DNA of 64,000 nt from Paenibacillus sp. HWE-109. Its GTDB lineage: Bacteria > Bacillota > Bacilli > Paenibacillales > NBRC-103111. The first letter of the stretch is position 1; every line of letters begins with the position of its first letter. The DNA lies in the NCBI RefSeq assembly GCF_022163125.1, contig NZ_CP091881.1, positions 5,890,001 through 5,954,000 of the forward strand, in the 5' to 3' direction. A program made the translations under genes and the position numbers. This document shows, piece after piece, positions 48,878 through 56,474 of the stretch. The notes beneath the pieces are model-generated. The model saw only the letters and a list, made by a program, of their open reading frames with translations, was not told the DNA's origin and searched no databases.

Positions 48878-50005
48878 TTACGCTTTCTTGAGCACATCTT
48901 TGCCGGCCAGCCATACGATCAACCGTTGGTTAAGCTGCTCTTCCGTTAAATCCGCCAAGACGCGTTCTTCGAACAGAATATCATACAATCGTTCCAACGG
49001 CTCGCGTCCGTCCGCTTTTTTCGCTTTGGCGTCATTCTTTAGAACGTCCCAGATGCCAAGCACATAGTCGCGGTGATGAATGTCTTTTTGGCTGAAAGCA
49101 TGGCCCATACGCTCAACTTGATCCAAGAATTCGCCGCCAAAACGTCCACTCAAATTGCCGGATAACAAAGCAATCTCAACTTCATACATCGGGCGCTGCG
49201 TTTTGTCTTCTTTGCCGATCCAAGGCGTCTCCAGAATCATCGGCAAATGCTGCAGCTTCGGATGGTTCGCCACATTATTCATCGCTTCAAAGCCAATCCA
49301 GCCTGAACCTAGCGGCGCATGTCGGTCTTTGCTGGCTCCGCGCGAATTTTTACTGTCATTCAAGTGGATAACGCCGAGTCTTTCCAACCCGACGACTTTG
49401 TCGAAGTGGTGCAGCACGCCATCCAGATCGTTCACGATATCATAACCAGCGTCATGAATGTGACACGTATCGAGGCAAACCGAGATTTTACCATTCTCTT
49501 CGACACGTTCGATAATTTCTGCAATTTCCTCGAAGCTGCGGCCGATTTCGGTCCCTTTGCCAGCCATCGTTTCCAGCGCGATTTTGACATTCGTATCTTT
49601 AACGCCAGCTAATACTTCATTCAAACCATCAGCAATTCGGGCAATGCCATAATCAGCATCTTTGTCTGTATACGCGCCTGGATGAAGGACGATATTCTTA
49701 ACACCGATGTAGTCGGTCCGGCGAATTTCTTCTTGCAGAAAACGCACGGCTAACTCGAAAGTATCCTCTTTGTAGGAACCTAAGTTAATGATATAAGGGG
49801 CATGTACGACAATTTCGCCGATCGCATGCTTGTCCATCAGCGCCTTGCCTTCTTCAATGTATTGATCTTCGATCGGTTTACGGCGCGTATTTTGCGGGGC
49901 ACCTGTGTATATCATAAATGTGGAAGAACCGTATGAAACTGCTTCTTCTGCTGCATTTAACAAGCCTTTATCTGAGAATGAAACGTGTGAGCCAATATTG
50001 GGCAT
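48878..50005 (-). CDS. nfo: endonuclease IV (AP endonuclease) with C-terminal extension
   Basis: 375 residues. Residues 1-285 form the family 2 AP endonuclease barrel: IGSHVSFSDKGLL, VVHAPYIINLGSY, CLDTCHIHDAGYD, the zinc ligands in GVIHLNDSKNSRGASKDRH and LETPWIGKEDKT. It cuts DNA at abasic sites in base excision repair. The last 90 residues (VERMGHAFSQKDIHHRD, ERLYDILFEERVLADLTEEQ) exceed the family's usual 280-300. AAGGAG precedes the ATG. Confidence 0.93.
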   Translation of the reverse strand: MPNIGSHVSFSDKGLLNAAEEAVSYGSSTFMIYTGAPQNTRRKPIEDQYIEEGKALMDKHAIGEIVVHAPYIINLGSYKEDTFELAVRFLQEEIRRTDYIGVKNIVLHPGAYTDKDADYGIARIADGLNEVLAGVKDTNVKIALETMAGKGTEIGRSFEEIAEIIERVEENGKISVCLDTCHIHDAGYDIVNDLDGVLHHFDKVVGLERLGVIHLNDSKNSRGASKDRHAPLGSGWIGFEAMNNVANHPKLQHLPMILETPWIGKEDKTQRPMYEVEIALLSGNLSGRFGGEFLDQVERMGHAFSQKDIHHRDYVLGIWDVLKNDAKAKKADGREPLERLYDILFEERVLADLTEEQLNQRLIVWLAGKDVLKKA

Positions 50006-50127
50006 GATCCATAACTCCTTTGTATGTGTCTTCTACCCTCCTATTTTACTAGGATTGTCGCAAGAAATCTAGAAATAAGGTATAATTCTTATCAGATAAT
50101 GACGTAAACTGGTGAGGTGACAAATAT

Positions 50128-50556
50128 ATGGCGAATGATTTTTTCATGTGGTTCATTATTTTTTGGGTATGTGTCCTGCTTTTTTTCATGTCGGTGGGCG
50201 GATTTTTCATGTTTCGCAAATTTCTCAAGGTTCTACCCAAGGAAGACGGCAAATCCAAGCTGGACTGGCAGAATCATTATGTAGACAGCTCTCGTCATCT
50301 ATGGACAGAAGACTCCAAAGTATTTCTCGATCAATTGGTGTCGCCAGTGCCGACAGCCTTTCGAGATATTGCCAAACACTCGATCGCGGCGCGCATCGGA
50401 CAGGTTGCTTTGGAGGCGCAAGCCGAGCAAGTGACGCGTGATCATTGCATTGAAGGTTACATCCTCGCTACTCCCAAACGTGATTACAAGAGCTTAACTA
50501 CCTTCTTGGAGAAGCAGGAGATTGATTTCAGCGCTTATAAGCATTTGCTTCAGTAA
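50128..50556 (+). CDS. DUF2621 family membrane protein (YneK-like)
   Basis: 142 residues. One N-terminal membrane segment (FFMWFIIFWVCVLLFFMSVGG) and a cytoplasmic domain with WQNHYVDSSRHLWTEDSK, VSPVPTAFRDIAKHSIAARI and FLEKQEIDFSAYKHLL. Same pattern as B. subtilis YneK, function unknown; such proteins often link to sporulation gene expression. GAGGTGA lies before the ATG. A weak hairpin (AGCCAT/ATGGCT, 50568-50584) follows. Confidence 0.85.
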   Translation: MANDFFMWFIIFWVCVLLFFMSVGGFFMFRKFLKVLPKEDGKSKLDWQNHYVDSSRHLWTEDSKVFLDQLVSPVPTAFRDIAKHSIAARIGQVALEAQAEQVTRDHCIEGYILATPKRDYKSLTTFLEKQEIDFSAYKHLLQ

Positions 50557-50650
50557 AAAAATAAAAAGCCATATCTACATGGCTGTAGGAATGGCTCCTT
50601 GGTACTTTGGCATGACGAATTCAATCTTATCTAGTGGATAGGAGGACTGA

Positions 50651-50884
50651 TCAAGCAGTTACCCCGTCAACTAGATAAGATTGAGGCAAATGAAAATCCG
50701 CATAACATTTATGTGAATTGCTTATAATTTCTATGCTCAGCGTATTTTCTTGCACGAAGGCACAAGATTTACAGAGACAAAGCGGTATCGTTGTATGATA
50801 AAAGCCAGTCTTAAAAATCTTCTCTGCACTCGCTTTTACCATAATCGAATTGCATTGAATACAATAAACATTATCTGAATTCAT
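50651..50884 (-). CDS. small zinc-ribbon-like hypothetical protein
   Basis: 77 residues with two CxxC-type pairs, CIQCN near residue 8 and CLCKSC near 36, likely one zinc ribbon, and a later single Cys (HKCYADFHLP). No family recognised. GGGGGAATATC precedes the ATG. An operator-like GATAC-N5-GTAAC sequence lies 70 bases upstream (50954-50968). Confidence 0.65.
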   Translation of the reverse strand: MNSDNVYCIQCNSIMVKASAEKIFKTGFYHTTIPLCLCKSCAFVQENTLSIEIISNSHKCYADFHLPQSYLVDGVTA

Positions 50885-51009
50885 AATATGATATTCCCCC
50901 TTGAGTGCTCAAAAAACAGCGATTGTTACAATATGTATATGAATTGATTATAAGATACGATATGTAACATTACAAGTAGGGGAAGCCACTTTTTATGAAA
51001 TATCAGCAT

Positions 51010-51438
51010 TTAGCAAATCAGATCCAACGTATTCTCGCTTAAATAATTGTCCTGGGTGTAGCTTTTTATAAGCTTTTCGTACTTTTTATTTTGAGTAGCG
51101 GCCAGATGATTAATGAAAGAAGATGCTTCCGTACTCGTTTCTTCATCCGTTTTAATAATCGCCTTATACACGTATTCGTTGTCATTATTGTTGACTAGCT
51201 TAATTTCACCCACAACTTGAATGGTCTGATTAAACAGGGCAAATTCGAAGCCATAGGTGACTTCATGGTTTGTCGGCAAGCATAGAGAGCTAGTAAAGAT
51301 AAAATGATATTTCTCAAGTTCGAAAATATCAATGATCGTAAATTTGCTATTGATAAGTTGATTTCGAATTCGAATAATGTTCAATTTTCCTTTAAATGGT
51401 TCGATCAATGATAATGTTTCCCTACTCTCAACAGCCAT
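51010..51438 (-). CDS. hypothetical protein with possible PilZ-like fold
   Basis: 142 residues, mostly alternating strands: KLNIIRIRNQLINSKFTII, YHFIFTSSLCLPTNHEVTYG and FALFNQTIQVVGEIKLVNNN. The order of a short helix plus a strand-rich middle and helical end (SSFINHLAATQNKKYEKLIKS) is reminiscent of degenerate PilZ proteins, but the RxxxR and DxSxxG motifs are absent. Function unknown. AAAGGAG precedes the start at 51436-51438. Lower GC than the chromosome around it. Confidence 0.6.
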   Translation of the reverse strand: MAVESRETLSLIEPFKGKLNIIRIRNQLINSKFTIIDIFELEKYHFIFTSSLCLPTNHEVTYGFEFALFNQTIQVVGEIKLVNNNDNEYVYKAIIKTDEETSTEASSFINHLAATQNKKYEKLIKSYTQDNYLSENTLDLIC

Positions 51439-51576
51439 TTATTGAACTCTCCTTTATGATTTCATCTTTTATCTAGTCAAATGAATCTCCGCTTTGCTAT
51501 AATAATTTCCTGATACAGCCTATAAGCAGTGGATATAATGTTAAGGAAAAAATAAATTGTGAGGGATGATACCTAC

Positions 51577-51945
51577 TTGAAGTATGGAGATCGAATTGCG
51601 CAACTACGTGAAAAAAGAGGATTAACACAAGAAGAGTTATCCAATAAAATTGGTATTTCCAGAGCGGCCCTTTCACACTATGAAACAAGTCGCCGAGAGC
51701 CTGACTATGAAACGATTAATAAATTCGCCAACTTTTTTAATGTTACGGTTGATTATTTGCTTGGACGAACAGACCAGCCAGAGATGGTTCTTGACCGTGA
51801 TGTAAGGGAATTCGTTGAACACCTGGATTTAACCGATGAGAGCATCTTGAAAAAGTTCTCACTCACCGTTGATGGCCGGAGACTGACGCCAGCGGAAGCC
51901 AAAAGATTCATAGCTTTCGTGAGAGCTGAACGTTCTTTGGAGTAG
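51577..51945 (+). CDS. Xre-family transcriptional regulator
   Basis: About 122 residues. Helix-turn-helix over residues 1-60 (YGDRIAQLREKRGLTQEELS, ISRAALSHYETSRREPDYET, FANFFNVTVDYLLGRTD). The C-terminal half is a short acidic multimerisation-like region (VREFVEHLDLTDESILKKF). I use a TTG at 51577 with AGGGATGAT upstream; a GTG at 51559 lacks a ribosome site. A SinR-like set and an unusual operator family lie within 3 kb, making it a candidate binder of those sites. Confidence 0.82.
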   Translation: MKYGDRIAQLREKRGLTQEELSNKIGISRAALSHYETSRREPDYETINKFANFFNVTVDYLLGRTDQPEMVLDRDVREFVEHLDLTDESILKKFSLTVDGRRLTPAEAKRFIAFVRAERSLE

Positions 51946-52051
51946 TTTGCAAGGATTGTATGCTTACGGAAGCCTGAAATTTCTGTGGATCGATCCCTAG
52001 CTGTTCAAGAACTTGATGAATGTTCACTAATATTTTTTCTTCATTTTTCAT
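51908..52051 (-). CDS. possible 47-residue protein
   Basis: ATG at 52049-52051 with GGGAG twelve bases upstream; the product begins MKNEEKILVNIHQVLEQLG and looks amphipathic and helical. It follows the integrase-like gene by 46 bases on the same strand and overlaps the 3' end of the Xre gene on the other strand by 38 bases. No family recognised; could be chance. Confidence 0.35.
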   Translation of the reverse strand: MKNEEKILVNIHQVLEQLGIDPQKFQASVSIQSLQTTPKNVQLSRKL

Positions 52052-52097
52052 AAAGAAATAACACTCCCAGCGTTCAGATATAATCCTACAGGGTTAA

Positions 52098-52613
52098 CTA
52101 TAAAGTCACGCCAATATATCTTAAAGTAACAGATGGGGCCGACTGATTAAATAAATCTCTAAGAACAGAAACATTTTTCGTTTTTAGGTAATAGTGATAG
52201 CCATACGTTTTGCGGAGCGTGTGTGTACCAATATCAGATAGCCCCACCTGCTTGGCAGCTTCACTCAAAATCCGATAAACCCGAATACGTTTGATAGGGT
52301 TGCCAGTGCGTTGAGATGGAAACAAATAGTTGCCTTCGTCCATATATTTGATATAATCCTCAATAAAATCTTTGAGCTGCGCTGAGAGTTGGAATGTCTT
52401 TAATTTACCCGTCTTTTCCTCACGAACACTTACAGTCGTTCGATCCCTCACATCTTTTACTTTCAAGGAAAGAAGATCACTTAAATGAAGTCCGGAATTA
52501 ATACCAATTGTGAATAGCAGCCAGTCTCGAATCGACTGTTCTTTCAATACCGCTTGTATCTCTTCAATTTTCTCTTGTTCTCTAATTGGTTGAACAACTT
52601 GCATGAGTTGCAC
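52098..52613 (-). CDS. tyrosine-recombinase-like protein lacking key catalytic residues
   Basis: 171 residues, catalytic domain only (no N-terminal arm-binding domain). Box I, normally TGLR-xSEL, reads SGLHLSDLLSL, so the first catalytic Arg is His. The HxxR motif is intact (HTLRKTYGYHYY) and the terminal Tyr is present (LRYIGVT), but the usual LGHSS is FNQSAP, so the second catalytic His is also lost. It is probably not an active recombinase and could act as a DNA-binding regulator. Two GATAC-N5-GTATC palindromes lie just upstream. Confidence 0.75.
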   Translation of the reverse strand: MQLMQVVQPIREQEKIEEIQAVLKEQSIRDWLLFTIGINSGLHLSDLLSLKVKDVRDRTTVSVREEKTGKLKTFQLSAQLKDFIEDYIKYMDEGNYLFPSQRTGNPIKRIRVYRILSEAAKQVGLSDIGTHTLRKTYGYHYYLKTKNVSVLRDLFNQSAPSVTLRYIGVTL

Positions 52614-52646
52614 CTCACATTAATTTTAATCAATTTCACCAATTTC

Positions 52647-52732
52647 GATACTTTTTGTATCTAGATGCCAGTGTCTATTTCCTTAATTTCCCTATCACCT
52701 CTCTTTTTGTATTATATGATACGTATTGTATC
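52647..52732. promoter_or_regulatory. pair of GATAC-N5-GTATC palindromes, 71 bp apart
   Basis: GATACTTTTTGTATC (52647-52661) and GATACGTATTGTATC (52718-52732). They lie between the integrase-like gene (minus) and the exported peptide gene (plus). The same motif pair with the same 71-bp offset occurs at 54132-54217. Confidence 0.65.
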
Positions 52733-52850
52733 ACAAATTTTAAAAATGATCTATGCCTTTTCTAGTTCTCAAATCCTAATTTTTCATGTATAATTCTTAA
52801 TAACGAACAATACCAGATGATAACTTATGCGGGAAAGGAGGTCAACTGCT

Positions 52851-53135
52851 ATGTCAAAGTTCGTTAGACTCACTCTCATCTTCTTGCTTTTCAGTGCCAT
52901 TATGTTTCCTGCCTATGCATCCGCCTCAACAGGCTCCAACCACTCATTGAGCAACAAAAAAAGCGCTGCACAAACGATTAAACAATTGTTTTCCTATTTC
53001 TCCGACAAAAAAGTAGTTGAAAAAGATGTAGAAGATTTCTTGAAAAAGAATCCCAAATTTTATAATGACATCAAGTGGAATGATAAAGATTGTCCAGACT
53101 CTTTTGACATTTGGAAGAAGTGGTTCTGCTATTAG
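52851..53135 (+). CDS. small exported protein
   Basis: 94 residues. Signal peptide MSKFVRLTLIFLLFSAIM ending near AYASAS; mature region about 70 residues, charged and Lys/Asp-rich (KKVVEKDVEDFLKKNPKFYN), with two Cys (DCPDSFDIWKKWFCY) that may pair. No family recognised; size and export suggest a small secreted factor or bacteriocin-like peptide. GGAGGTC precedes the ATG at 52851; a terminator follows. Confidence 0.65.
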   Translation: MSKFVRLTLIFLLFSAIMFPAYASASTGSNHSLSNKKSAAQTIKQLFSYFSDKKVVEKDVEDFLKKNPKFYNDIKWNDKDCPDSFDIWKKWFCY

Positions 53136-53144
53136 CATACATAT

Positions 53145-53175
53145 GCTCTGTTGGCTTCAGCCAGCGGAGCTTTTA
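53145..53175 (+). terminator. intrinsic terminator after the exported protein gene
   Basis: GCTC-GTTGGCT-TC-AGCCAGC-GAGC type stem followed by TTTTAGGG. Confidence 0.75.
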
Positions 53176-53179
53176 GGGA

Positions 53180-54046
53180 CTACGTCATCTTCGACTCCAG
53201 AATGAAACTAGTGATTTCAGGACGACAATTGAAGCGAATCGGAAATAAGGTTGTTCCAATCCCCCGGTTCGTGTAGGTACGAAACTCACTTTCTGCAAAC
53301 GTATACAAACCAATAGAATACTTTTGTCCCAGGTCTGGTGTAAAGAGACTACCGTAAAAGGGGATTCGAATTTGGCCGCCGTGACTATGCCCGGACAGTT
53401 GCAGATCAACCGGAAACTTGATCGAGGTATCTGCAAAATCAGGCTCATGAGCGAGCAAAAGCACGAAATCGTCCTTGGTTACGCCTTGCAAGGCAAGAGG
53501 CAAATTAGGCTTGCCATGGAACATTTCGTCGATTCCGACCACACGGATCCGTTCATTTCCATGCAGGATGGAGTGATTCTCGTTGACAAGGACCGTGAAG
53601 CCCGATTTCTCCAGGATGTCGACGACGCCCTTGGCATCCAAACGCATATCATGATTGCCAAGTACAGCGAATTTCCCAAGATGCGCTTGTAGCTGCGACA
53701 GAATAGGAATGACGTCACGATTTATTTCACCATAGGTTGAATCAAATAAATCTCCCGTAAAGCAGATGATATCAGGCTTCTGCCGTTGTACCTGCTCAAC
53801 CATCTCTTGCAATCGAGCTAGACTATAATATTTGCCAATGTGCGTATCACTGAATTGAACAATGCGGACTCCCTGGAATGAAGTCGGGTACCGCGTAAAA
53901 GATAATCGAATCGTCTTGTTCTGAATCCAGTATCGTTCACCGAATATCGCATATACCCCAGTCGCTCCAGCTAATGTAACAAGAGCTTTCATTGCAAAAA
54001 GGCTATGCTTGAGAAACGCTCTGCGGCTTAGGCCTTTACTTTTCAA
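53180..54046 (-). CDS. Tat-exported metallophosphoesterase (YkuE-like)
   Basis: 288 residues. A twin-arginine signal (SRRAFLKHSLFAMKALVTLA) is followed by a calcineurin-like phosphoesterase domain with the metal motifs DTHIGKYYS, GDLFDS, GNHD and GHSHGGQ. Resembles B. subtilis YkuE, a wall-associated enzyme. Likely acts on a phosphomonoester or lipid at the cell surface; substrate unknown. TTG start at 54044-54046 with GGAGG upstream. Confidence 0.9.
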   Translation of the reverse strand: MKSKGLSRRAFLKHSLFAMKALVTLAGATGVYAIFGERYWIQNKTIRLSFTRYPTSFQGVRIVQFSDTHIGKYYSLARLQEMVEQVQRQKPDIICFTGDLFDSTYGEINRDVIPILSQLQAHLGKFAVLGNHDMRLDAKGVVDILEKSGFTVLVNENHSILHGNERIRVVGIDEMFHGKPNLPLALQGVTKDDFVLLLAHEPDFADTSIKFPVDLQLSGHSHGGQIRIPFYGSLFTPDLGQKYSIGLYTFAESEFRTYTNRGIGTTLFPIRFNCRPEITSFILESKMT

Positions 54047-54131
54047 CGTATCATTTACCTCCTATCCTCCAGAAATGAAGACGGCATATCGGCACCAGGC
54101 ATTTACTTGTAAAGAAATCGACAAATAACAT

Positions 54132-54217
54132 GATACACTTTGTATAATATTAATATAATTAGGATTGATTTCAGTGAAAAAACATGCAATAATAAGCAAT
54201 GAGATACGAATCGTATC
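54132..54217. promoter_or_regulatory. second pair of GATAC-N5-GTATC palindromes, 71 bp apart
   Basis: GATACACTTTGTATA (54132-54146, one arm imperfect) and GATACGAATCGTATC (54203-54217, perfect), 29 bases before the sinI-like ATG. The 71-bp offset equals that at 52647/52718. Confidence 0.65.
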
Positions 54218-54245
54218 ACAACGGATTGCTATGGAGGGGTTATTG

Positions 54246-54425
54246 ATGAACATGGTAAAACAGACAACAACCGAAGAGTTTGACGCGGAATGGATTCATT
54301 TGATTCTGAGTGCACGTAAATTGGGTCTTTCCTTAGAGGATATCCGAGCATTCTTAAGAAGCCCTTATCAGCCCACGAAAAAACCACTTCATTCCCTTGT
54401 GAACGATACTTGCACATCCTCATAA
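54246..54425 (+). CDS. sinI: SinI-like antirepressor
   Basis: 59 residues from the ATG at 54246, which follows GGAGGGG by six bases. The SinI dimerisation pattern is clear: EFDAEWIHLILSARKLGLSLEDIRAFL resembles the SinI helix pair that replaces a SinR dimer helix (shortened here). It would bind SinR and relieve repression of biofilm genes. Unlike the B. subtilis sinIR operon, it faces sinR (convergent, 21 bases apart). Confidence 0.82.
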   Translation: MNMVKQTTTEEFDAEWIHLILSARKLGLSLEDIRAFLRSPYQPTKKPLHSLVNDTCTSS

Positions 54426-54446
54426 CATCCAATAATAAAGAATCGC

Positions 54447-54788
54447 CTACTCATCGTTAGGGCGTTTCATTCTCCATTTATTAAAGTCCAAAAACTCCCT
54501 GAATTGCTGCTTATCCACACCAGAAGACATGGCTTCTTTAATGATCGCATACCATTCCTGATCCAACTCTTGATCATTCTGGGCCATTTCTTCTTGATCG
54601 TCGATCAATCTTTCGACAGGAACTTTTAAGACGGATGCAATTTTCTCAAGAAACTGAATGGACGGATTCTTCTGAATATCCCGCTCCAAGCTGCTGATAT
54701 AGGATTTGGCAACGCCCGCACGTTCCGCTAGTTCCGTTAAGGACAAGCCCTTTTCTTTTCTCAATTGTTGTACACGTTTTCCAATCAT
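54447..54788 (-). CDS. sinR: SinR-type biofilm master regulator
   Basis: 113 residues. Helix-turn-helix IGKRVQQLRKEKGLSLTELA, then AGVAKSYISSLERDIQKNPS as in SinR, and the C-terminal SinI/SinR dimerisation helices (LDQEWYAIIKEAMSSGVDKQ, FREFLDFNKWRMKR). Represses matrix genes in B. subtilis; the adjoining eps cluster is the likely target. Its own promoter and a candidate SinR operator lie upstream. Confidence 0.9.
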   Translation of the reverse strand: MIGKRVQQLRKEKGLSLTELAERAGVAKSYISSLERDIQKNPSIQFLEKIASVLKVPVERLIDDQEEMAQNDQELDQEWYAIIKEAMSSGVDKQQFREFLDFNKWRMKRPNDE

Positions 54789-54832
54789 TTGGGTTCTTCC
54801 CTCTTCGTGAAGTAATAATTGCTCATGTTGTT

Positions 54833-54882
54833 AGTATAACAGAATTTCTTACAACGAACAAATATTGTTTCTTATTAAGAAC
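54833..54882 (-). promoter_or_regulatory. sinR promoter with SinR-like operator
   Basis: Minus strand: TTGTTC (54856-54861), 17-base spacer, TATACT (54833-54838). Upstream, 54867-54882 reads GTTCTTAATAAGAAAC, an inverted repeat whose left half matches the GTTCTNT motif of B. subtilis SinR. Autoregulation is inferred. Confidence 0.6.
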
Positions 54883-54889
54883 GATCAAG

Positions 54890-54926
54890 CAAAAAAATGG
54901 GGTAATCAACAGCTGTCAACCCCCAT
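54890..54926 (-). terminator. intrinsic terminator after the second sinR-like gene
   Basis: ATGGGG (54897-54902) with CCCCAT (54921-54926), inner TTGACAGCTGTTGA, and TTTTTTT on the minus strand; isolates it from sinR. Confidence 0.88.
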
Positions 54927-55268
54927 CTATTTTACCTGATCGTCCTGCCATTTCATAAACTCTATCAACATTTTGAATTCATGTATGCGTTCCTTTTCAA
55001 TTCCGGATTGTTTCAGATAGGCAACGAAATCAATCCACTCTTGATCCAGATGAGCGTTGGTTTCAACATCTACGGCTATTTTTAATAGCGTTTTCAAATC
55101 TACTTTCAGAACCAGGGCAATTCGTTCCATCACATGGATCGAAGGGTTCTGTTTTAAATTTCGTTCGATGTTGCTTAAATACGATTTGGAGATACCGGTC
55201 CGCTCGGAGAGCTCGGACAGCGTGTACCCCCGTTGTTTGCGAATACTTGATATATTTTGTCCGATCAT
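54927..55268 (-). CDS. second SinR-type regulator
   Basis: About 113 residues starting MIGQNISSIRKQRGYTLSEL, which aligns with SinR's start; in-frame ATG/GTG codons at 55277-55280 are also possible since the ribosome site GGGAGG is further upstream. The helix-turn-helix reads SELSERTGISKSYLSNIERN; the C-terminal dimer segment LDQEWIDFVAYLKQSGIEKE is present. It starts about 40 bases after epsN on the same strand with no terminator between, so it may be co-transcribed with the eps genes and act as feedback regulator (SlrR-like). Inference. Confidence 0.85.
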   Translation of the reverse strand: MIGQNISSIRKQRGYTLSELSERTGISKSYLSNIERNLKQNPSIHVMERIALVLKVDLKTLLKIAVDVETNAHLDQEWIDFVAYLKQSGIEKERIHEFKMLIEFMKWQDDQVK

Positions 55269-55307
55269 GACATCCATCACGCCACAACACAACCTCCCTT
55301 TTCCTAT

Positions 55308-56474
55308 TTAGTTTGAGTGAATGGTCTGTTTCATCGTCTTTTGGATACATGCGATAACGCGGTGCTGATCATCCTCAGTCATTTGGGAACCGGAAGGCAG
55401 ACAAATTCCTGTGTGGAACAATCGCTCTGATACATTGTCTTTATCCCTGTGTGCGTAGAATGAAGCTCCTTTGAAAATAGGCTGCAAATGCAGCGGCTTC
55501 CATACCGGCCGAGCCTCAATATCCTGTTCACCCAATGCGGCAAGCACTTCACGGACGCTCGTACCTGCTTCCCGCTCTTCAAGCGTCAGAACCGTGAGCC
55601 AGCGATTGGAGCGTGTATCGGCTAATTCCGGCATCAACTGGACACCTGGCAAGTACGCTAGCGCCTCTTGGTAGCGATCAAATACACGCCTTCTAGCACT
55701 AACGCGATCCTCCAGCACGGCTAACTGCGCTCTGCCAATGCCTGCCAGCACATTACTCATGCGATAATTAAATCCCAGTTGGCTGTGCTGATAATGAGCG
55801 GCTTGATCTCTGGCTTGCGTTGCAAAAAATCGGGCCCGCTGCAGCTGCTCGACATCGTCAGAAATCAACATCCCGCCGCCCGAGGTCGAGATAATCTTAT
55901 TTCCGTTAAAGGAATATACGCCGTATTTGCCAAAAGAGCCGCTGGCTTTACCTTTGTAAGATGAGCCTAGCGATTCAGCAGCATCCTCAATTACTGGAAT
56001 TCCATAGGCATCACATAGCGCAATAATGTCATCCATTTTGGCACTTTGCCCATACAAATTCACCACAATGACAGCTTTGGGCAAATGACCCTCCCGATCG
56101 GCTTCGTGCAGCGCATATTCCAAAGCCTGTGGAGACATATTCCATGTCTCTGGCTCAGAGTCAATGAAAATCGGTCTGGCTCCGCAATAAACGATAGGAT
56201 TGGCACTCGCTACAAAAGTAAGACTGGAACAGAAGACCGTGTCCCCTTCCTTGACTCCAATCAGCTGCAGCGCCAAATGAATGGCCGCCGTTCCTGAGCT
56301 GACAGCCGCGGCATCTTTCACCCCTACGTGCGCAGCAAGCTCCTTCTCGAAAGCATCCACGTGCGGACCCAGCGGAGCGATCCAATTTGTATCAAAAGCG
56401 TCCTGGATATACGACATCTCATTCCCGCTCATATGTGGAGGAGAGAGATAAATCTTTTTGTTAGGCGCAGTCAT
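55308..56474 (-). CDS. epsN: EpsN-like PLP-dependent sugar aminotransferase
   Basis: 388 residues, DegT/DnrJ/EryC1 family. PLP-lysine region YSFNGNKIISTSGGGMLIS, DAAESLGSSYKGKASG, and N-terminal LSPPHMSGNEMSYIQDAFDT as in EpsN/PglE, which makes UDP-4-amino sugars leading to di-N-acetylbacillosamine. It begins by one-base overlap with the acetyltransferase gene upstream. Fits the epsL-M-N trio order. Confidence 0.92.
   Translation of the reverse strand: MTAPNKKIYLSPPHMSGNEMSYIQDAFDTNWIAPLGPHVDAFEKELAAHVGVKDAAAVSSGTAAIHLALQLIGVKEGDTVFCSSLTFVASANPIVYCGARPIFIDSEPETWNMSPQALEYALHEADREGHLPKAVIVVNLYGQSAKMDDIIALCDAYGIPVIEDAAESLGSSYKGKASGSFGKYGVYSFNGNKIISTSGGGMLISDDVEQLQRARFFATQARDQAAHYQHSQLGFNYRMSNVLAGIGRAQLAVLEDRVSARRRVFDRYQEALAYLPGVQLMPELADTRSNRWLTVLTLEEREAGTSVREVLAALGEQDIEARPVWKPLHLQPIFKGASFYAHRDKDNVSERLFHTGICLPSGSQMTEDDQHRVIACIQKTMKQTIHSN

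Noticed and set aside
53324..53692. 122-codon plus-strand open frame
   Set aside because: Antisense to the metallophosphoesterase, whose motifs are intact on the other strand.
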